A DNA stretch of 64,000 bases from Lanius collurio (GCA_020086605.1 JACBWW010000070.1:2232917-2296916), one strand, 5' to 3'; shown: positions 1 through 13,500, counted from the first letter of the stretch. Numbers and translations are program-made. The notes: generated by a model from the sequence alone, not told the origin.

Positions 1-417
1 AAAAGAAAAAAGACAGTACACAAAGAATTTCATTCCTCCTAACCAATTCACTGCATAAGGAAATTGTTTAAGAGAGCTTTCTTCAAGTTTGTGGTGTTCA
101 ATGCAAGTTTATAGTTTCTTTTCTTTTGGGAAGAGAAAGATTGAATTCTGTTTACAGTTTTTACTTTTGATTTTAGAGGGTTTTTAGATTTTTTTCTTCG
201 GAATATTATTTACAACAGGGAATGACATAGCCCTGTGCTTTTATTGCATGATCTTGTACTCTTAGGACACTTAAGCTACCTTCAATAGAAAGTTCTTCTA
301 CATTATTGATAAAGATCATGCATAATTACTGTCTACCATGTGGTGCTCAACCCCCCAGGGAAAAAAAATAAAAATAAAATGAGGCAGTCACATAAAGATG
401 ATAATTTTATTCACTAC

Positions 418-477
418 CAAAAATCAAACAAATAAACCAACAAACCAAACCAAACCCAAACAAAAAAAAAAAAAAAT
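418..477. repeat. A-rich / CAAAC-type low-complexity tract
   Basis: The tract consists of irregular AAAC and CCAAA units and ends in an uninterrupted run of about 15 A. It is simple sequence and no coding role is visible. It could be the decayed tail of an old retroposed copy, but no body is recognisable next to it. Confidence 0.8.
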
Positions 478-3400
478 AGAAAACAAACCCTGTACTGTGT
501 TATGAAAGCAAAATTTATGATAGTCTATTCATTCAGCCAGACATACCAACTTGCTGAGTCAACAACACGCGGTTTGCCTCCTTCTTTAGGAACAACACTA
601 AACGAAACTGTGAACAGTTGTGCCTCGTGGTGGATTTAAACCCCATTCTTTTAACAATTTAAAAATATTGCTCTGGAGCCTCTAGATACATGGTTTTGAG
701 GGAAATAAAATACTGGGTAGGTCTCTGGCTCCTTAGATTTAGGTGCACAGTGGAGCAACCTTTTAAAATAATCTCAAATTACCTAACAGGTAAACAGCTG
801 TTTTTGAAAATCTCCAGAAAGAATCCTTTCATTCCCAAGTCTAGCCACATTAGATATCTGCTTTATGGAGAATCAGAGTGCAGAACCTATTCCAAACTTT
901 GCAGCTGACAGCTGCAAAGTCCCTTGATACTCTACCATGTCAAATTACCCATCACTAATATTGAAAACCTGAAAACCTATAAGCAGAACAACGGTGAAAA
1001 AGAGAGATTGAAGCTCAACTGATTCAAGAGCCGTCTGGTTCAAAAAGAAAGCAAACAAATTCTGTGGAAGAATGAGGTAAAAATATATTTAAGATTTTTA
1101 GATTTTTATTTTCTTCATAAAACATGTGGCTGCAGGGGAGTATATTGCTAATATTGCATTTTCTCTGGATGCCCTATTGTGTATGGTTCAATTACCATTT
1201 TAAAGGCTAAACTCAATAAATTTACAAGCAATAATTCTACACAAATAAGCATTCAGTCAATATATGGTTCTTATATGAAAAGTACTAAGAAATTGAGTTT
1301 CTCTGCATTTCTAGAATATCAAATGCACAATTACTATTTATAATAAGCTTGCAGTCACAGACTCTGTAATTCCTTAGTCCTGAACAATTGCATAATTACA
1401 AATTCAACTACATTAGCATTGGGAGTAGACATGGATGATTTCAAAAGGATACTACTGATTTAATGAGGTCTCAGCCTGTACATTTCCAAAGTTACACAAA
1501 TTCTGTTTAACAGCCAGACACTGATGCTTTTGGGTATTTGAACCAATAAATCAACCAACTGCCAACCAAAAGAATCATTAAAAATGAAAACAAACAGAAA
1601 TGAGAATGAAATTGCATTTTTCACAACATGAAGCTACCAAAACCCTATATCCTGAATAGTTTCCAAAATTCTGTCTGGCTTTACTAGAGACTGGTTCCTG
1701 CTGAATCTGCTGAATACCTAAAGCTGCCATTTGTGACAGTGGTTTTGTATTTTGAATTTTATAGCATTGTGATTATGCTAGGATAAATATGACAATAGAC
1801 CATGGGCACAGAAGGGCTATTCTGAATTCATTGCCCTTCTCTTGCATTTGCCACCTCATTTTTCCTGTGTATGATAGATAGCAAATGATCAGATCCTGAC
1901 ATCGAGGAGCTGGTATTTTGCCAAAAGTAAATAGTTGTCAGTTCTGTCAAGAAAGGAGTTTGTAAATTTCATGATACTTGCATTTTGTTTCTTGAAGGTA
2001 TCTTTATTCTACAAAGGTCCCTGTAGTAAAGACTGCCTTTGATTTCAGTGGGAGACAGATTAGCTCAAGCACTAGTTTTCATGTTGGCGGTCATTACACC
2101 AAATAAGGATGAAAAGAAATGTCAGCCAGAGACATCGCAAAAATCCTTAAATTCCTATGCCCCCAAGTAATCCTGCTGTGCAACCGACAATTACTATACA
2201 TAGAGGAGGAAAGGGGAACAAAGATCTTAACATAAAAAGATTTTGTCTGCCTAAGTTATAGCATAGTAGTTGCAGAGCTATCACACAGAGCCCAGCTCTA
2301 CATCAGCACTACCTCTTCCCATGGTGGACCTCCATCAGTTTTAATGGGGTTTTTTAGTGCTTATAGTGTAGGATCTGTATGAGTTCATAAATTCCTCACA
2401 CATCTCCATCCAACAAGCTGCTCATGGACTTAGGCAAATGTTGGCTTCATCAACATGTTCACTGGATAAAATCAATTAAATTCTTATCCTCAAAACAGGA
2501 CACTGGAGCCTGAACTACAGGAGAATGGGGTCATCTTCATATCTTCCTAAGCAGTGGAGAATGGTGAGAGCTAAATCACAATATTTTCCTTCCAGCCAAC
2601 AGACTTTCTAAATATCAGGCTGAGCACTATGAACTGGGTTAGTGTCCTCAAATCGCTAAGCCCTATCTAGAACATGAATAGGTAATATGGGAGACAAGAA
2701 CTACCTACAACCATCTTTAGCATTCCAAAGAGGAGTTATGCTGTATTAATCCCCAAATGATGAGCCTACAATAGGCTATTTGCTGCATACTGAAGATGGC
2801 TGCAGTGCAGGTGGCAATGTCAGATGGGAGAGGACCTCTCCTGACTTCTCCTAGCCCATCCTCAAACATCAACACAGCTGTCCTGAGAGACCTCTCAGCA
2901 CCTTCACAGCTACTTCTGGGGACAACTGACCCCTGTAGACATCCACAGAAAGCCCTACAATCACTCTGAAAAAGTTAGGATGAAAACAGAGTGCAGATAG
3001 ATGTGGCTTCTCCAAGCCAGAGCATTCTGCTTCCATGAGGTGTGCCTATAAGGGCACTAGAGAATGAAAAAAAAAAAAAAACCCTATTGCAAGGTTCATC
3101 GGAGAGACCTTCTCAGATAGGAAATTTATTTCTTGACCAGCTTTAATTTCTGCTACTGCACATTTTCCTTCTTACATGATCTGCCTGCTTTTCCCCGTTT
3201 TTATTCTAGTTGCATTTCAGCCTTTTGGCTGCAAGAAGCAGATGTTAATGTTCTTGTATAGTCTTTCCCTGATCCCACTTCTCCTTTCTCTACTGCAAAA
3301 CCTCCCAGCTTGCCCAGGGTAAGTGACACATTTTAGAAAATTATAAACCTTTTAGTCCTACAGGACCTCTTTGTCTTTGAATCTCTTTACCTGTAGTGGA

Positions 3401-5470
3401 AATGTCATTTCTTTTCCTCCTTTAGACCTTCACACAAATAAGATTGTCCATGAATTCAGTTTTGCACAACAAAGTATGTCCCAAAGATTGCATTGACATG
3501 CTTCAAGACTTGTTGTGAATTATCTTTGTGTACAGTACCTTCATATTTTGAGGGAAAATCCTGTTTTTCAAGGGTGTCACAGCATGTACACTTGTGGGTA
3601 ATTATGTACAGCAGCTTCTGTCACAAAGTGTGAGGGTTTTAGAAAGGAGACAAAAACCAGGATAGGATGGGATGAGCTTGACTGTCAGTAAAGAAAGGAA
3701 AAAAAGCGAAAGGGAAAATAAAGATATACTTAATGTTTGTGCTTCCTGTAGCCAAGGTCAGGATGGATGTCTTCTTGTGGAAAGTCTCTCTATAGTGTCT
3801 TAGAGTATTATGCAGCAGTTGGAATGTTGTTCTGGATCATGGAAATTTTGATGCAAAATAGGGGAGGAGAGTAGGGAAGTAACTCCAAAGAAGAAGGAAT
3901 GTGCAGTCCAGGTTTTAGGCTGTCAGACCTGTGTGCGGGTGGTTTCCTGTACATATGCTGTAAGTGAAACTTTTCCTCAGACCTCATGAATTCCACCGGA
4001 GTCTGAGGAGGCCTGAGTATCTTGAATACAACAATGTTCCAACACAACAACCATCAAGCAGGATGATAGACATCCTGATACACTTAGATCATCACTTTTT
4101 CAACCTCTGTGAGCAGTAACTTTCCTCCCTACCCTTGTTCAGAAGCGGCAACTCCTCATTTCCTTCTCCAAACTTTGCCATTTCTGGCTGTACATTCCCA
4201 CACAAATTCCTGACTAACTGATCATACAAGCATCGTGTTCTTAGAATCAATCCTGAATTTTCAGTAAAGCCTGTCATTATCTGTATGCAGTCTTCATCTA
4301 ATCTGTACCTCTTTTGTGTCAGTCAACTCCACTTCCCCCCAAAACCTATGTTGTCTTTGTCAAGATCTTTAAGGAATCCTTGTGATTCAGGTATCAAGAT
4401 AGGCATGCATGGTTGCAGGCTGAGAACAAGAGAATGTGGGTCTCTCAAAAACTCTATTTTGGACAGTCTTGATTGGTACCCACGGTCCTGGCAAAACTGA
4501 AGTAATGGGTATGCAGCCAGTCAGAGCACATTATCAAGAAATCTAGAAGTGGGATGTTATTTGTAATATATGTGAGGGACCTGTATTGTAGATGTGGATG
4601 TTTTCTAAATCTCAGTGTGTAACTGCAGATGCCTTCTGACTACAGGCACATCTTTATGTGTGTGTGTGAATGTGGGGAAGAAGCAATTATTACAACTCTG
4701 ATGAGTACTAGAACATCTATAATCCTGAAGAACATCTACTTTTAGTCAGATGAGCTGCACCTATTGTGACAGCTATTAATAAGATAGGTTTTTTTTTTGT
4801 TTGTTTGTTTAATTTATTCATAGGGCTAATAATTTCTCTGTATGTTTACCAGTCTCTGATAATTAATTTCACAATGAGAATTTCCAAGTCATAAAATAAA
4901 GATAAGTAATTAAACCAGCAAATAAACAAATAGCATATATTGAAAAGAACATATATTTATTACTCTACTGAATAGTTTCATTTGAACACTTTTTAAATGC
5001 TCATAATATTTTTAAATATTTTTTTGTTACATTGAAGAGTTTTATTCTCAATTCAGAATGCAACTGAGGGTGTACATAAACCTACAATTTAGTTCCATGA
5101 ATTCAGAGATACTGAAACGATCTGTAATCTATTGAAGTTAATTAAGCCTCTTCTATCATCACTTAGAAATTAAAACAATTTTGTAAACTAAGTCATTAGT
5201 TTGGCTATTTAAGAACAAAATTTGAAACTAGTGTTATTAATTAAAGTGAGGCTTTGAAATTAGTACAAAACATTTAACTCCAACTGCAATTAATGCAGAA
5301 ACTTAGAACAGAGTTTCTCATCCTCTTAAGTGTGAGACAATGCTTATGAGCTGGTTTTCATAAAATAATCCTTTCTCTATCATTTACTAAATATTTTTTT
5401 TTCTATATTGTCCTTTAGAAGTGAAGAAAATATCTCCTATGGTATTTTCTTGAAATATTGTAAGAGGTAG

Positions 5471-5560
5471 AAAAGAAAAAAAAATCAATCACACAGAAAG
5501 AAACAAACGACAAACAAAGAAAAAAAAAAACACACACACAAAAAAAAAAAAAACCCAAAC
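5471..5560. repeat. A-rich simple repeat with a short CA run
   Basis: Poly-A stretches are interrupted by AAAC and CACACACA units. A 14-base T run follows about 80 bases later, at 5640-5653. Both lie shortly upstream of the CR1 fragment that starts near 5.83 kb. Confidence 0.85.
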
Positions 5561-5829
5561 CATTCGGTCATCCCAAGTGTGTTAGTGGGATGTGTTTTTC
5601 CAGTTGTTTTCATGAGTAGTCCTATGGATTGCTGTTGATTTTTTTTTTTTTTTCCTTTTGTTTGCTATGGATGCCATACTTTGATCAGGTGCACAGGATC
5701 ATCAGAAGTGCACATCAGAAGAGCCTCTGAATTGTCAAGATCAGATTTGAATTCTGCAACCATAGGGGAACCAGATCCAGCGATATTAGCATCCCTCACA
5801 TGCCATCCATGGGAAAACAGAGCTAACTG

Positions 5830-6871
5830 GTGCATTCTTTGCTGTCTTAAGAAATGGCTGTATGGCCAGTCCCAGAGGGCAGTTGTAAATGGTGCTGCAT
5901 ACAGTTGTTTTCTGGTCACTAGTGGTGTCCCTCAGGACTCAGTGTTGGGATCAATTTATTGCCTTTATAGATGATCTGGATGATGAGAGGATCGAATACA
6001 CCCTCAGTAAGTTTGCAGACAATACTAATTTATATGGGACTGTCGATCTGCTGGAAAGCAGGAAGACTCTGCAGAGGAATCTGGAAAGGCTGAATCAACG
6101 GGCTAAGACCAACTATGTGAGGTTCAACAAGACCAAATACTGGGTCCTACACTTTGGACACAAACAACCCCCGCAGTACTACAGGGTGGGGCAGAGTAGC
6201 TGGAAAGCTGACCAGCAGAAATGTGCCTCAGGGTGCTGAAAATGAGCCAACAGTGTGCTCACGTGGCCAAGAAGGCCAGTGGTATCCTGGCCTGTATCAG
6301 CAATAGTGTGGCCAGCAGGACCAGGGCAGTGATTTTCTCCCTGCATACAACACTGTTGAGGCCACACCTGGAGTGCTGCGTCCAGTTTTGGGCCCTTCAG
6401 TTCAGGAAGGACATTGAGGTGCTGGGGTGTGTCCAGAGAAGGGCAATGAAGCTGGTGAAGGGTTTGGAGCATAAATTCTATGAGGAGAGGCTAAAGGAGC
6501 TGGGCTTGTTTAATAGGGAGAAAAGGAGGTCTTCAGGGAAGACCTTATGGCTGTCTACAACTCCCTGAAAGGAGGGTGTAGCCAGGTGGGATTCAGTTTC
6601 TTCTCCCCGGCAAAAGCAACAGGACAAGGGGACATAGCCTCAAGGTGTTCCAGGGGAGGTTTAGGTTGGACTTTAGGAGGAATTTCTTAACAGAAAGGTT
6701 TATTAAACATTGAAATAGACTGCCCAGGAAGATGGTGGAGTTACCATCCCTGGAGGTATATTTAAGGAAATACTTAGTGCCATGGTCTAGTTGATGTGAT
6801 ATTCAGTCAAGAGTAGGACTCAATGATCTCAGAGAACTTTTCCAGACTAATTGATTCTGTGATCCTGTGAA
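5830..6871 (+). mobile_element. 5'-truncated CR1 LINE fragment
   Basis: This is a sense-strand CR1 fragment of about 1.04 kb, heavily 5'-truncated compared with a full CR1 of roughly 4.5 kb. It holds the middle and C-terminal part of the reverse transcriptase ORF followed by the 3' UTR. It ends in the CR1-type 3' terminus, with GATTCTGTGATCCTGTGA at 6852-6869. The DNA from 6640 on (aggtttaggttggact, acagaaaggtttattaaac) is the standard CR1 segment just downstream of the RT reading frame. The 5' boundary is uncertain by some tens of bases, because 5690-5830 does not read as CR1. Severe 5' truncation is normal for CR1, which primes at its 3' end. Confidence 0.9.
5838..6568 (+). pseudogene. CR1 ORF2 reverse transcriptase relic (broken)
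   Basis: Three overlapping frames together cover the palm and downstream part of a CR1-clade reverse transcriptase. Recognisable blocks are QRAVVNG...VTSGVPQDSVLG (5873-5955), FIDDLDD with KFADNTNL (5958-6035), and a C-terminal stretch with [24 protein letters not shown] and [12 protein letters not shown] (6352-6515). The reading frame shifts near 5950 and again near 6230, so no continuous protein can be made. The catalytic FADD box reads FADN at 6012-6023: the second aspartate is asparagine, which would abolish polymerase activity even without the frameshifts. There is no intact start, endonuclease domain or ORF1. It is an inactive fossil with no host function suggested. Confidence 0.88.
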
Positions 6872-7034
6872 AACCAAACAGAGACCAGCAGAGACAAAAA
6901 TGATCTCTTAACTGGAGACTTCTAACCTTAACAACAGATTAGCAAGACCATGCAGGTTTCTGCTAGTAAGTATAGATTCAACTGACTCCCTTCAAACTGG
7001 ACTGTGATGTACCAGTCCTACCCGTTTTAGAAAT

Positions 7035-7440
7035 TTTTATTACTTGAAGTTGTATTTCAATGTGTCCTTGAAGTGATCCATTTGTCTGCCCTGGTTACAT
7101 GTCACTTCTTTAAGTCCAATGCACACTGGCTGCTGCATGATGCCAGTGTCTTCTTTCTTAAATGTGTGACCAGCCCAGTGCAGCCTTTTTATAATGATCA
7201 TGGCTGCAGTCCCTGGAACATAACTCTGCTCTGAAACTTTTTTATTGAAAATTTTATCCTGCCATCTGATGCACAATATGGTCCACAGATGGTGCAGATG
7301 ACATTTGTCTAGGAGTCATGTATGTCGTCACTAGTCCATGTCTTCAAACCATTCAGCAAATTGGATAACAGAGTTGCTTTATAGACTTTTAATGTGATCT
7401 ACCAATTAATGTTGAGCTCCTGTTTGACCTCAGAGTAGCC
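7035..7440 (-). mobile_element. Ancient non-CR1 LINE fragment, RT C-terminus
   Basis: The minus strand from 7276 to 7040 reads as an open 78-codon stretch. It contains IRWQDKIFNKKV, then RLHWAGHTFKKED and a later DHFKDTLK. That order (I.WQDKI, LRWAGHV, KRFKDTLK) is the C-terminal region of a vertebrate LINE reverse transcriptase group distinct from CR1. The similarity continues upstream to about 7440 in a broken frame, where a LLNGLKTWT-like piece corresponds to the usual LLYGCETWT block. Stops and frame changes show it is long dead. The exact clade (RTE-like, L2-like or other) cannot be fixed by eye. Non-CR1 LINE fossils are uncommon in birds. Confidence 0.62.
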
Positions 7441-8838
7441 TGCATTCTCAGCCTCATGGCACAATACAAAAAGTGGTATTTTCCCTTGAAATTTTTAGAA
7501 TAAAAACAGAATGGGTTTTATTCTAAGAAAAATGAGGACAGCAAATATTCTTGTTTACTTCTAAAGTTTCGAGGTTTTTTTAAGTCTGGTTTCCATTGTT
7601 TTAAACTAGAAGCATTCTAGTTGCTGACTTCACGCATCCATTAAGAGTCAGTACTTAGCAGTTATAGTTCACTTGTGTTTCTTATTTATTGCTACAAATT
7701 GCTAAGTGCTTCATGGAAGGGCCAGACTTTGATTACAGCAGGCAGCAGGGAGTTAAATGTCTTATCAATCTGAGTGTACAGATAAGTAGTCTGATGCTTA
7801 CAGGACATCTGTTAAAATATAAGAAACACTATAGGGGACTAAGATTTTAGAGTTTCTCTTTCAAGTTCTTATTGTTCAAGAAATTTTAAAACAAAACAAA
7901 AAAACCCACACCACATCTGCTAACTGATCAGGTTGTCCCTCTTTGCTTTGTCTATAGAGGGTACCCTTTTCCTCCAGATCTACTGTAAATTATACAGTAC
8001 AAGGCTTTTAACTTTCTCATATGGAAAATTTCTTCTGGGTAGCTGTGCTATCTTCTTCTGGACTATATGTTTCCCTCATTTTTATTTTTTTTGTCTCTTT
8101 ATAATCTATTTATGGATAATCAGAACTGACTGATGTTTTAGCTGAAGACACTTGCTGCTTATGTTGTACTTTTCCTTTTGCAATATTTTCTATTTTAGTA
8201 TTCCTTTCTTTAAAAAAAAAAAAAAAAATCTAAATTACAAAATGAACATATGTTTCCAGTGAGCTTCCCAGGTGTTTAGCCCCAGTGACTACAGTTAATT
8301 TGAACCCAGAAACACAGATGAGTAATTCAACCGAAATTATTCCTTTTGATGTGTTTTGCCTATAAAATACCTTATCTTTTATTCAATGAATCTCCTCCTC
8401 ATTTGTCTGCATTTATTACCTCACAGTGAAGTTCTTGTTTTTTTGTTTGCTTCTCAGAGAATGTAGGCATAAAATTCAATGTATTTTATTAAATTGACTT
8501 AACCAGTACATGGGGCCAATTAAGTTTCTACTGTTTTTCATACTTGGTTAGTTACTTTGAAAGGTAGTACGTTGTTTCCAGTTCTTTCCTTGGATACAGC
8601 TGTGCAATAGACTTAACATTCTATGTGTGTCTCTCAGATGTAGATATCAGGTTGTTTACCATCTTGTCCAGACTGGTAAATAATGCTAGGGCTAAAAATG
8701 CCCAGTGTAAGCCTATTTCCAGTCCAACAATGTATCTTTTCCCTCACTTTTGAGGTTTTATTTCCTAAAGAACACATCATCCACAGCATTGCTCATCCTA
8801 ATCATGTCTCCTTAAAGGTTACATAGAAAACTAGCTTG

Positions 8839-8887
8839 TCTTTTTTTTTCTTTTTTGGGGGGGGGGTTGGGGAGGTGGAGGAGGGGC
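8839..8887 (+). repeat. T-run followed by G-run, G-quadruplex-prone
   Basis: A T-rich run leads directly into ten consecutive G residues (8857-8866) and then further GGGG, GG, GG and GGGG blocks separated by one to three bases. The plus strand therefore meets the pattern for a G-quadruplex. No promoter or gene is visible beside it. Confidence 0.7.
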
Positions 8888-10526
8888 TTTGATAGAAACA
8901 TCTGAGTCACTTCATATTGTCTGGAAAACTTAAAATGAATTTTATTAATAAAAAAATAAACAAGACACTTCCTAAAAATTAAAATAAATTGTTAACTGTT
9001 TACTCCAGTGAAAACCACATCAGGCTCTTTCTCCTTCTGTAGATACACAAACAAAATTACAAACTATCATCTGCATTCTTCTCTCAATAAAATATTGCTA
9101 CTGTACAGTGGTGAGCTAGTTTCTTATAAGTAATGAATAAAAGTGTTTGTAATAACGTTTCCCTTTTCTTTCTTATACATTTTTCTAGGACCAAAACCAA
9201 CAGTGAGTGAAAGGACTTCCAAATAAAAATATTTCAAATTAATTTAAACCCTTCATCTAAGTATGCAACAAGTCTGTTTTTCTTCCTAGTGATTTACTAA
9301 TTTTAAATATCTCTGTATATACTCCCTTCTAATTTTAAAATATCCTCAGAGGCTATGGCAGGAATTAACAGCATAAATAGAATATGCTAGAGGGGAACTG
9401 CACTCTTAACTGTAAAATATCGCAGGTCATCTACATAGGTTTAACAAATAAATTTCAGATGCTCAGTATGTGTCAAGAAAAAGCCAGTGCTTAATCACTT
9501 AATGGCATGTCTCTGTAGACATAAGCAAAGGTCTGGCTGATCCTGCTTTGGGGTATTATGACTGACTCTCTGTGCCAAAATTCTTTAAATGTTTTCTAAG
9601 CTTTCCTTTCATAGAAAGGATTAAGTTTTTAAAGCTAAAATACAGCATAGCTATTCAAAAGTCACAGTCACTGTAGTACTACTAACTCAGCTATGTCCCA
9701 AATTTCTGTTACTTTGCTTCTATTTACTTTGTCAATATTAAATAAAACAATATAGATGAATAGTACCTATTTTTCAAATGATGCAACTTCAGATCTTAAG
9801 TTCAATAGTTTATTTTTGCTCCAGAAACCAATAAAAATTGCACCCTTGGAAAAGAAAACCGTTTTTTCATGAGACAGGGAGATACTGAAATCTAATCCTT
9901 CACAGATTTGCATCTGTTTTTCTCTAAGCTATCTTCCCATATCCCATGTGACAGACCTACAAAGCAAAAGATAGCACATCTGGAAATAAACTTATGATGG
10001 TTGTGACTATGGAATAAACTTGATGTATCAGCCAGTTTCACATTAAGAGATGTTCCTTGCTTTGGAGAGAGGAGGAGTATCTCCAGTTTAAATGAGTTCA
10101 AATTATGTTTACTTTTAATTGAATATTTAATATATTTTCTAGGTCTAAACAGATTTTAAAGTGGATTGAAGATGGACCCTTTTTTTTCCCCAGTCATAAT
10201 ATTTTGACATTAAGATTTTTAGAGGCTGATGCTGTATACACTTAAACAACCTTCAAGGCTCAGGCAATTCAAATGAGGAAAATTTCAAATGTCTCGCCGA
10301 TTCACTTTGCCAATTCTTTCATTACATGAACATGATAAAAATCCCTACGCATTTGAGTTTCATTTTTGAATCAGTTTTTATAAGTATGATGATAGTTTAC
10401 TGTCACTGCTTAATATATCTAGAGATTTAGTGATTTGACTTCTGTCTTATTGGGTAAGAGTGCTGCATTTTTGTGTTTATTGACAATTTGGATAATTTTA
10501 TAGTACTGGGGGGAAAGCTGGGTGTG

Positions 10527-10551
10527 GTTTTTTTTTTTTTTTTTTTTTCAT
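10527..10551. repeat. Poly-T run
   Basis: A nearly uninterrupted T run of over 20 bases, followed by a T-rich stretch to about 10700. It is low-complexity sequence. Hydrophobic open frames read through it are artefacts of T-rich codons. Confidence 0.85.
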
Positions 10552-13500
10552 CTGTTTACAGATCCAGCATCTGAAGTTTTCTCTAGGGCTTTTGCAGAAG
10601 TAGTTTTGGTGATTTTTTTTGTCATGATAGGCTTTTCCATGTGGTTGAGTTTTGGGTTTGATTTTTGTTTTTTAGAGTTTTGTGTTTTGTTTTTTTTTTT
10701 TCTATAAATACTTTTACTATAAATTAATATACATTTTTTAACACTTTCATCCCTGAAAAGCCTTTTGTTCTGATTTTAATCTTCTCCTTTGGAGAGAAGT
10801 AAATTAACATGAACAAAATTTATATAAAGCTAAAACCCAGTTTGTTTATCTGTGATGCAAGTCCATTACTTTTTATGATTTTTTGAAAGAAAGATCCCAG
10901 AAAGTTGCATTACTAGTAGAAATAAGAGGGATACTTTTATTAGAGTGACTTGTACTTGCTTTGACTGCTGGAAAATGTATAATGCCTGTGGAACTTTAAT
11001 GTAAAAAAGGTGCAGTTTAGGCTGTTGCTGAAATAAACTGTTCCCAGATCGAAGAAAGGCATGAAAATTTTATTTCCTGGGTGTTGTGTTACAATGGTCA
11101 GTAAATGTTGATAGCCTCACCTCTAGCAACTATTTCAACAAGAATTAAAGGTATTTTGTTGTTACAGTTCTGCCAGCTGGTGCATCCCTGAAAATTTCTC
11201 ACTAAACCAGTCCAGAAAATCCAACCACCCCTGAATGACAAAGGTGCATAATGAAGGGTTCTCTTTCACCAACGTGTTTCATCCTTTGTTCTGTCTTTTG
11301 ATCTTCATCAGGAATAGAGTTAAAACTAAAGCATGTCTTCAGTTTTACATTGCTGAAGGACATGGGGCCCCAGAAGAGTGCCTTGTTTAACAATTTGGAT
11401 GTTTTTCTTGCTTTTATATTCATCTTGTGTACATACACAAACCAACATGAGACATCCAAGCATGAAATGATCTACAGCTCTGAATTGTAACATTTAATGC
11501 ACTGGCTTTGGTGGGAGTGAGACCTTGCTTCCAGATGAACAAACACTGTGATCATTTTACATTCTATGGTATGTCATAAAATGTTGCAACAGTTTTATAA
11601 GCCATGATCTGAGCTGCACAATTTATTGTTCACATGTAGTATATATGTATTAGGTTTGATTCTTTTGTGAGTGGATTAGTACAAAGATTAGGACTTGATC
11701 AATTCAAACATATACTTCTGATCTTCAGTACAGCAAATAACTCAAACAAAAACACCAGGGAAAAAAGTACTAAGAATGCTAATTTCTGTTCTGTTCTGTT
11801 AAGAACAATACAAATGCTGAAGCTCCAGAAGGGAGAGACTACTCTGATTCTCTGTGCCATCTCCAGTCACAACTCTGGCATAAAAATTGCTCTGTTGGGA
11901 AAGGAAAAGAAAATAGAGCTGTTAGATTGTAAAGTCAAGATGCTCGGATATTTAGGAAGCCTGCTCAAGCCTCAGTCAGATCAGCTCCCTGGTTGCCTGC
12001 TGCCACTATCTTCTACAGAAGGTACTGTAAGAGCTGAAATGTGTGAGTTGCAATGGAAAGACATTTTTGTCTCCTTCACAAGGATACAAATCCAGCTCTT
12101 TGCTTTTGTTCCATATTGCAGAGCAAGAAGCATTCTCCTTTCAATGACAATGGAACTGCATATGCACATTTTTATGTGGTATCTATATCTCATAAAGGTT
12201 ACTCATTGGCATGCCTTGTCATTAAACTTTGTTCAGTATTTCTAATTTATATATCTTTCTAATATGATATAGTTCAGTTGCCTTAAATATGGGGATTTAT
12301 TTTTCCTGGTGAGCTAAGGTGGAGTAGAAATTATTGTTGGTAAACCCTGCTTGTGACCTAAACTGACACTCACAGCAGGAAATATTTCGGATAGAATAAC
12401 CATCTCAGTGGGACACATGGTCTGGGGGGCAGAGAGCAGTGCTGAATCACACTGAAGTAACTTAATGAAACTGCAGGGAGAATCAGGAAATCAGAACATT
12501 TTTCCCCCTTCTGAGATTACCTGTAAAAATTCTGTAACAGAAACTTATGACCTAGCAGGGTAGAACAAGGAGTTTAGAACGGCTCTTTTTTAAACAGGAA
12601 GTACTTTAATTTCATAAGTGGCAGCACTACGGTTTTCATTGCTGGGGATGAAAGCACTGTCAGCATTTCTACATTGCAGCAACCCTGACCATAACTTTGT
12701 TGGGAAAAGAAGCTGTAAGACTGCTTGCAATGGCAACCATGCAGACAGACTCTGCAGGAAAACTTCTGGACTTGCTCCAGTCATTACACATTTGGAAAGA
12801 GCTTCCCACAAAGGTATTTTGTGCATGAATAGTCCAGAGGAATAGGTTTCTGGACCAACTGGTGTGTAGCTAATTTTAAAAAGTCAGTTTACCATAACAA
12901 TTATTTTATGGGCTGTAGAGCAGATCTCATTAAAGTAGGAAGAGAATAATAAATTGAAGGAGAACCTAACATTAATACGTCTAATGCTGCCTCTACTTAA
13001 TAGGAACATTACAAATGATAATGAGGACACTGTTCATCTTTGTGGGGGATGGTGGTAAATATGGTAAAAATAGACAAGAGTTATATTCTCAAGCACAATT
13101 TTCTGATGTCATTTATTCTGTACTTTTTTAAAGCATACTACATAGCAGCTTTTTTGTACTCAGACACCCTCACATTACTGTTCTGATTGTTTTGTCTGGT
13201 CATTTTCTTATCATATTACTTTCTCCTTTTTAAAAAAAGTCTATGTGTAAGTTAACTATAGATTTGCCTCTGCTGAAGTTCAGAACACTTCATTAAATTC
13301 ATTATAATATTTTTTTTTTCTTTACTTTGTATTGTTGTCATTGTTTTCCTTTTCCTGTAAGTCTCAAAACAGCTGGTCTCATCTACTTGTGTATAACATG
13401 TACCCGTGCATATGTGTTGGTACACTCACACTCTGTTTGAGCTAATTGGATGAAAAGGTAATAAACATCAAAAATTACATGTATGGTTTTTTTCTATGAA

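Larger units (their letters stand above)
1..5829. other. AT-rich intergenic or intronic DNA, no gene
   Basis: No coding region, RNA gene or clear transposon is recognised here. The longest open frames are below 100 codons and show no familiar protein motif. The stretch contains short A-rich runs (annotated separately where large) and scattered short motifs only. A slightly GC-richer part at about 2760-3060 resembles no element I know. It could hide decayed repeats that only a profile search would find. Confidence 0.7.

Noticed and set aside
12590..12845. Pair of antiparallel open frames (78 and 75 codons)
   Set aside because: They cover the same bases on opposite strands with no motif; typical shadow frames.
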